A stretch of DNA of 64,000 bases from Amphibalanus amphitrite (Eukaryota; Arthropoda; Thecostraca; Balanomorpha; Balanidae). Below are positions 63,965-64,000 of the stretch, piece by piece; position 1 is the first letter of the stretch, and each line of letters starts with the position of its first letter. The notes below the pieces were generated by a model. The model saw nothing but the letters and a program-made list of their open reading frames with translations, did no database searches and was not told where the DNA came from. The position numbers were made by a program, and so were the translations under genes. Location: assembly GCF_019059575.1 (NCBI RefSeq), contig NW_024882870.1, positions 1 through 64,000 of the forward strand, read 5' to 3'.

Positions 63965-64000
<36 letters not shown>
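63965..64000 (+). repeat. (CT)n microsatellite at the window end
   Basis: CT repeat continuing past the last base shown. Confidence 0.95.

Overview
The window is animal nuclear DNA: multi-exon genes with GT-AG introns, a GC-rich coding fraction set in AT-rich, repeat-packed intergenic sequence, and a very dense load of short DNA transposons with clear target-site duplications (TSDs). An intronless pickpocket-like DEG/ENaC channel, a windei/ATF7IP homologue and many AGATGGCGC-type motifs suggest an arthropod, perhaps a crustacean. That assignment is inference from general character, not from a diagnostic marker.

Layout. 1-3.64 kb (minus strand): the 5' part of an RNA polymerase III subunit RPC8 (POLR3H) gene, broken by a 5'-truncated CR1/L2-like LINE inserted in its first coding exon, and also carrying a nonsense codon and a 7-bp frameshift. 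3.69-6.73 kb: a 3-kb terminal-inverted-repeat (TIR) transposon. 7.4-24.7 kb (minus strand): a complete 12-exon ATF7IP/windei gene whose exon phases all join into one 1106-codon frame, with the SETDB1-binding region, a SUMO-interacting motif and the C-terminal fibronectin-III domain. Its introns hold a separate two-finger C2H2 gene with three SUMO-type VKIEP repeats, a PIF-like MITE, a Tc1/mariner carcass with two nested elements, and AGGTCA-rich tandem repeats. 25.5-33.5 kb: several GC-rich promoter-like islands (two RFX palindromes, CCAAT, CRE, E-box) among hAT and TTAA elements. 33.8-43.8 kb: almost only mobile DNA, nested several deep. 45.0-46.5 kb (plus): the intact DEG/ENaC gene. 47.1-56.4 kb: a tandem duplication carrying two intact copies of the last three exons of a PPxY-rich membrane-protein gene on the minus strand; only the first copy holds a 1.0-kb hAT element. 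57.0-58.2 kb: another hairpin-ended element. 58.2-64 kb: no gene recognised except a possible transmembrane exon at 63.4 kb on the minus strand.

The most unusual signal is a family of five roughly 1-kb elements (9.8, 33.8, 37.2, 40.6 and 57.0 kb). They have TTAA-type target sites and CCC...GGG ends, and each begins and ends with a poly-G/poly-C hairpin. The tag and hairpin loop differ from copy to copy but match between the two ends of the same copy, even where interiors are clearly homologous. The interiors are packed with AGGTCA (nuclear-receptor half-site) motifs.
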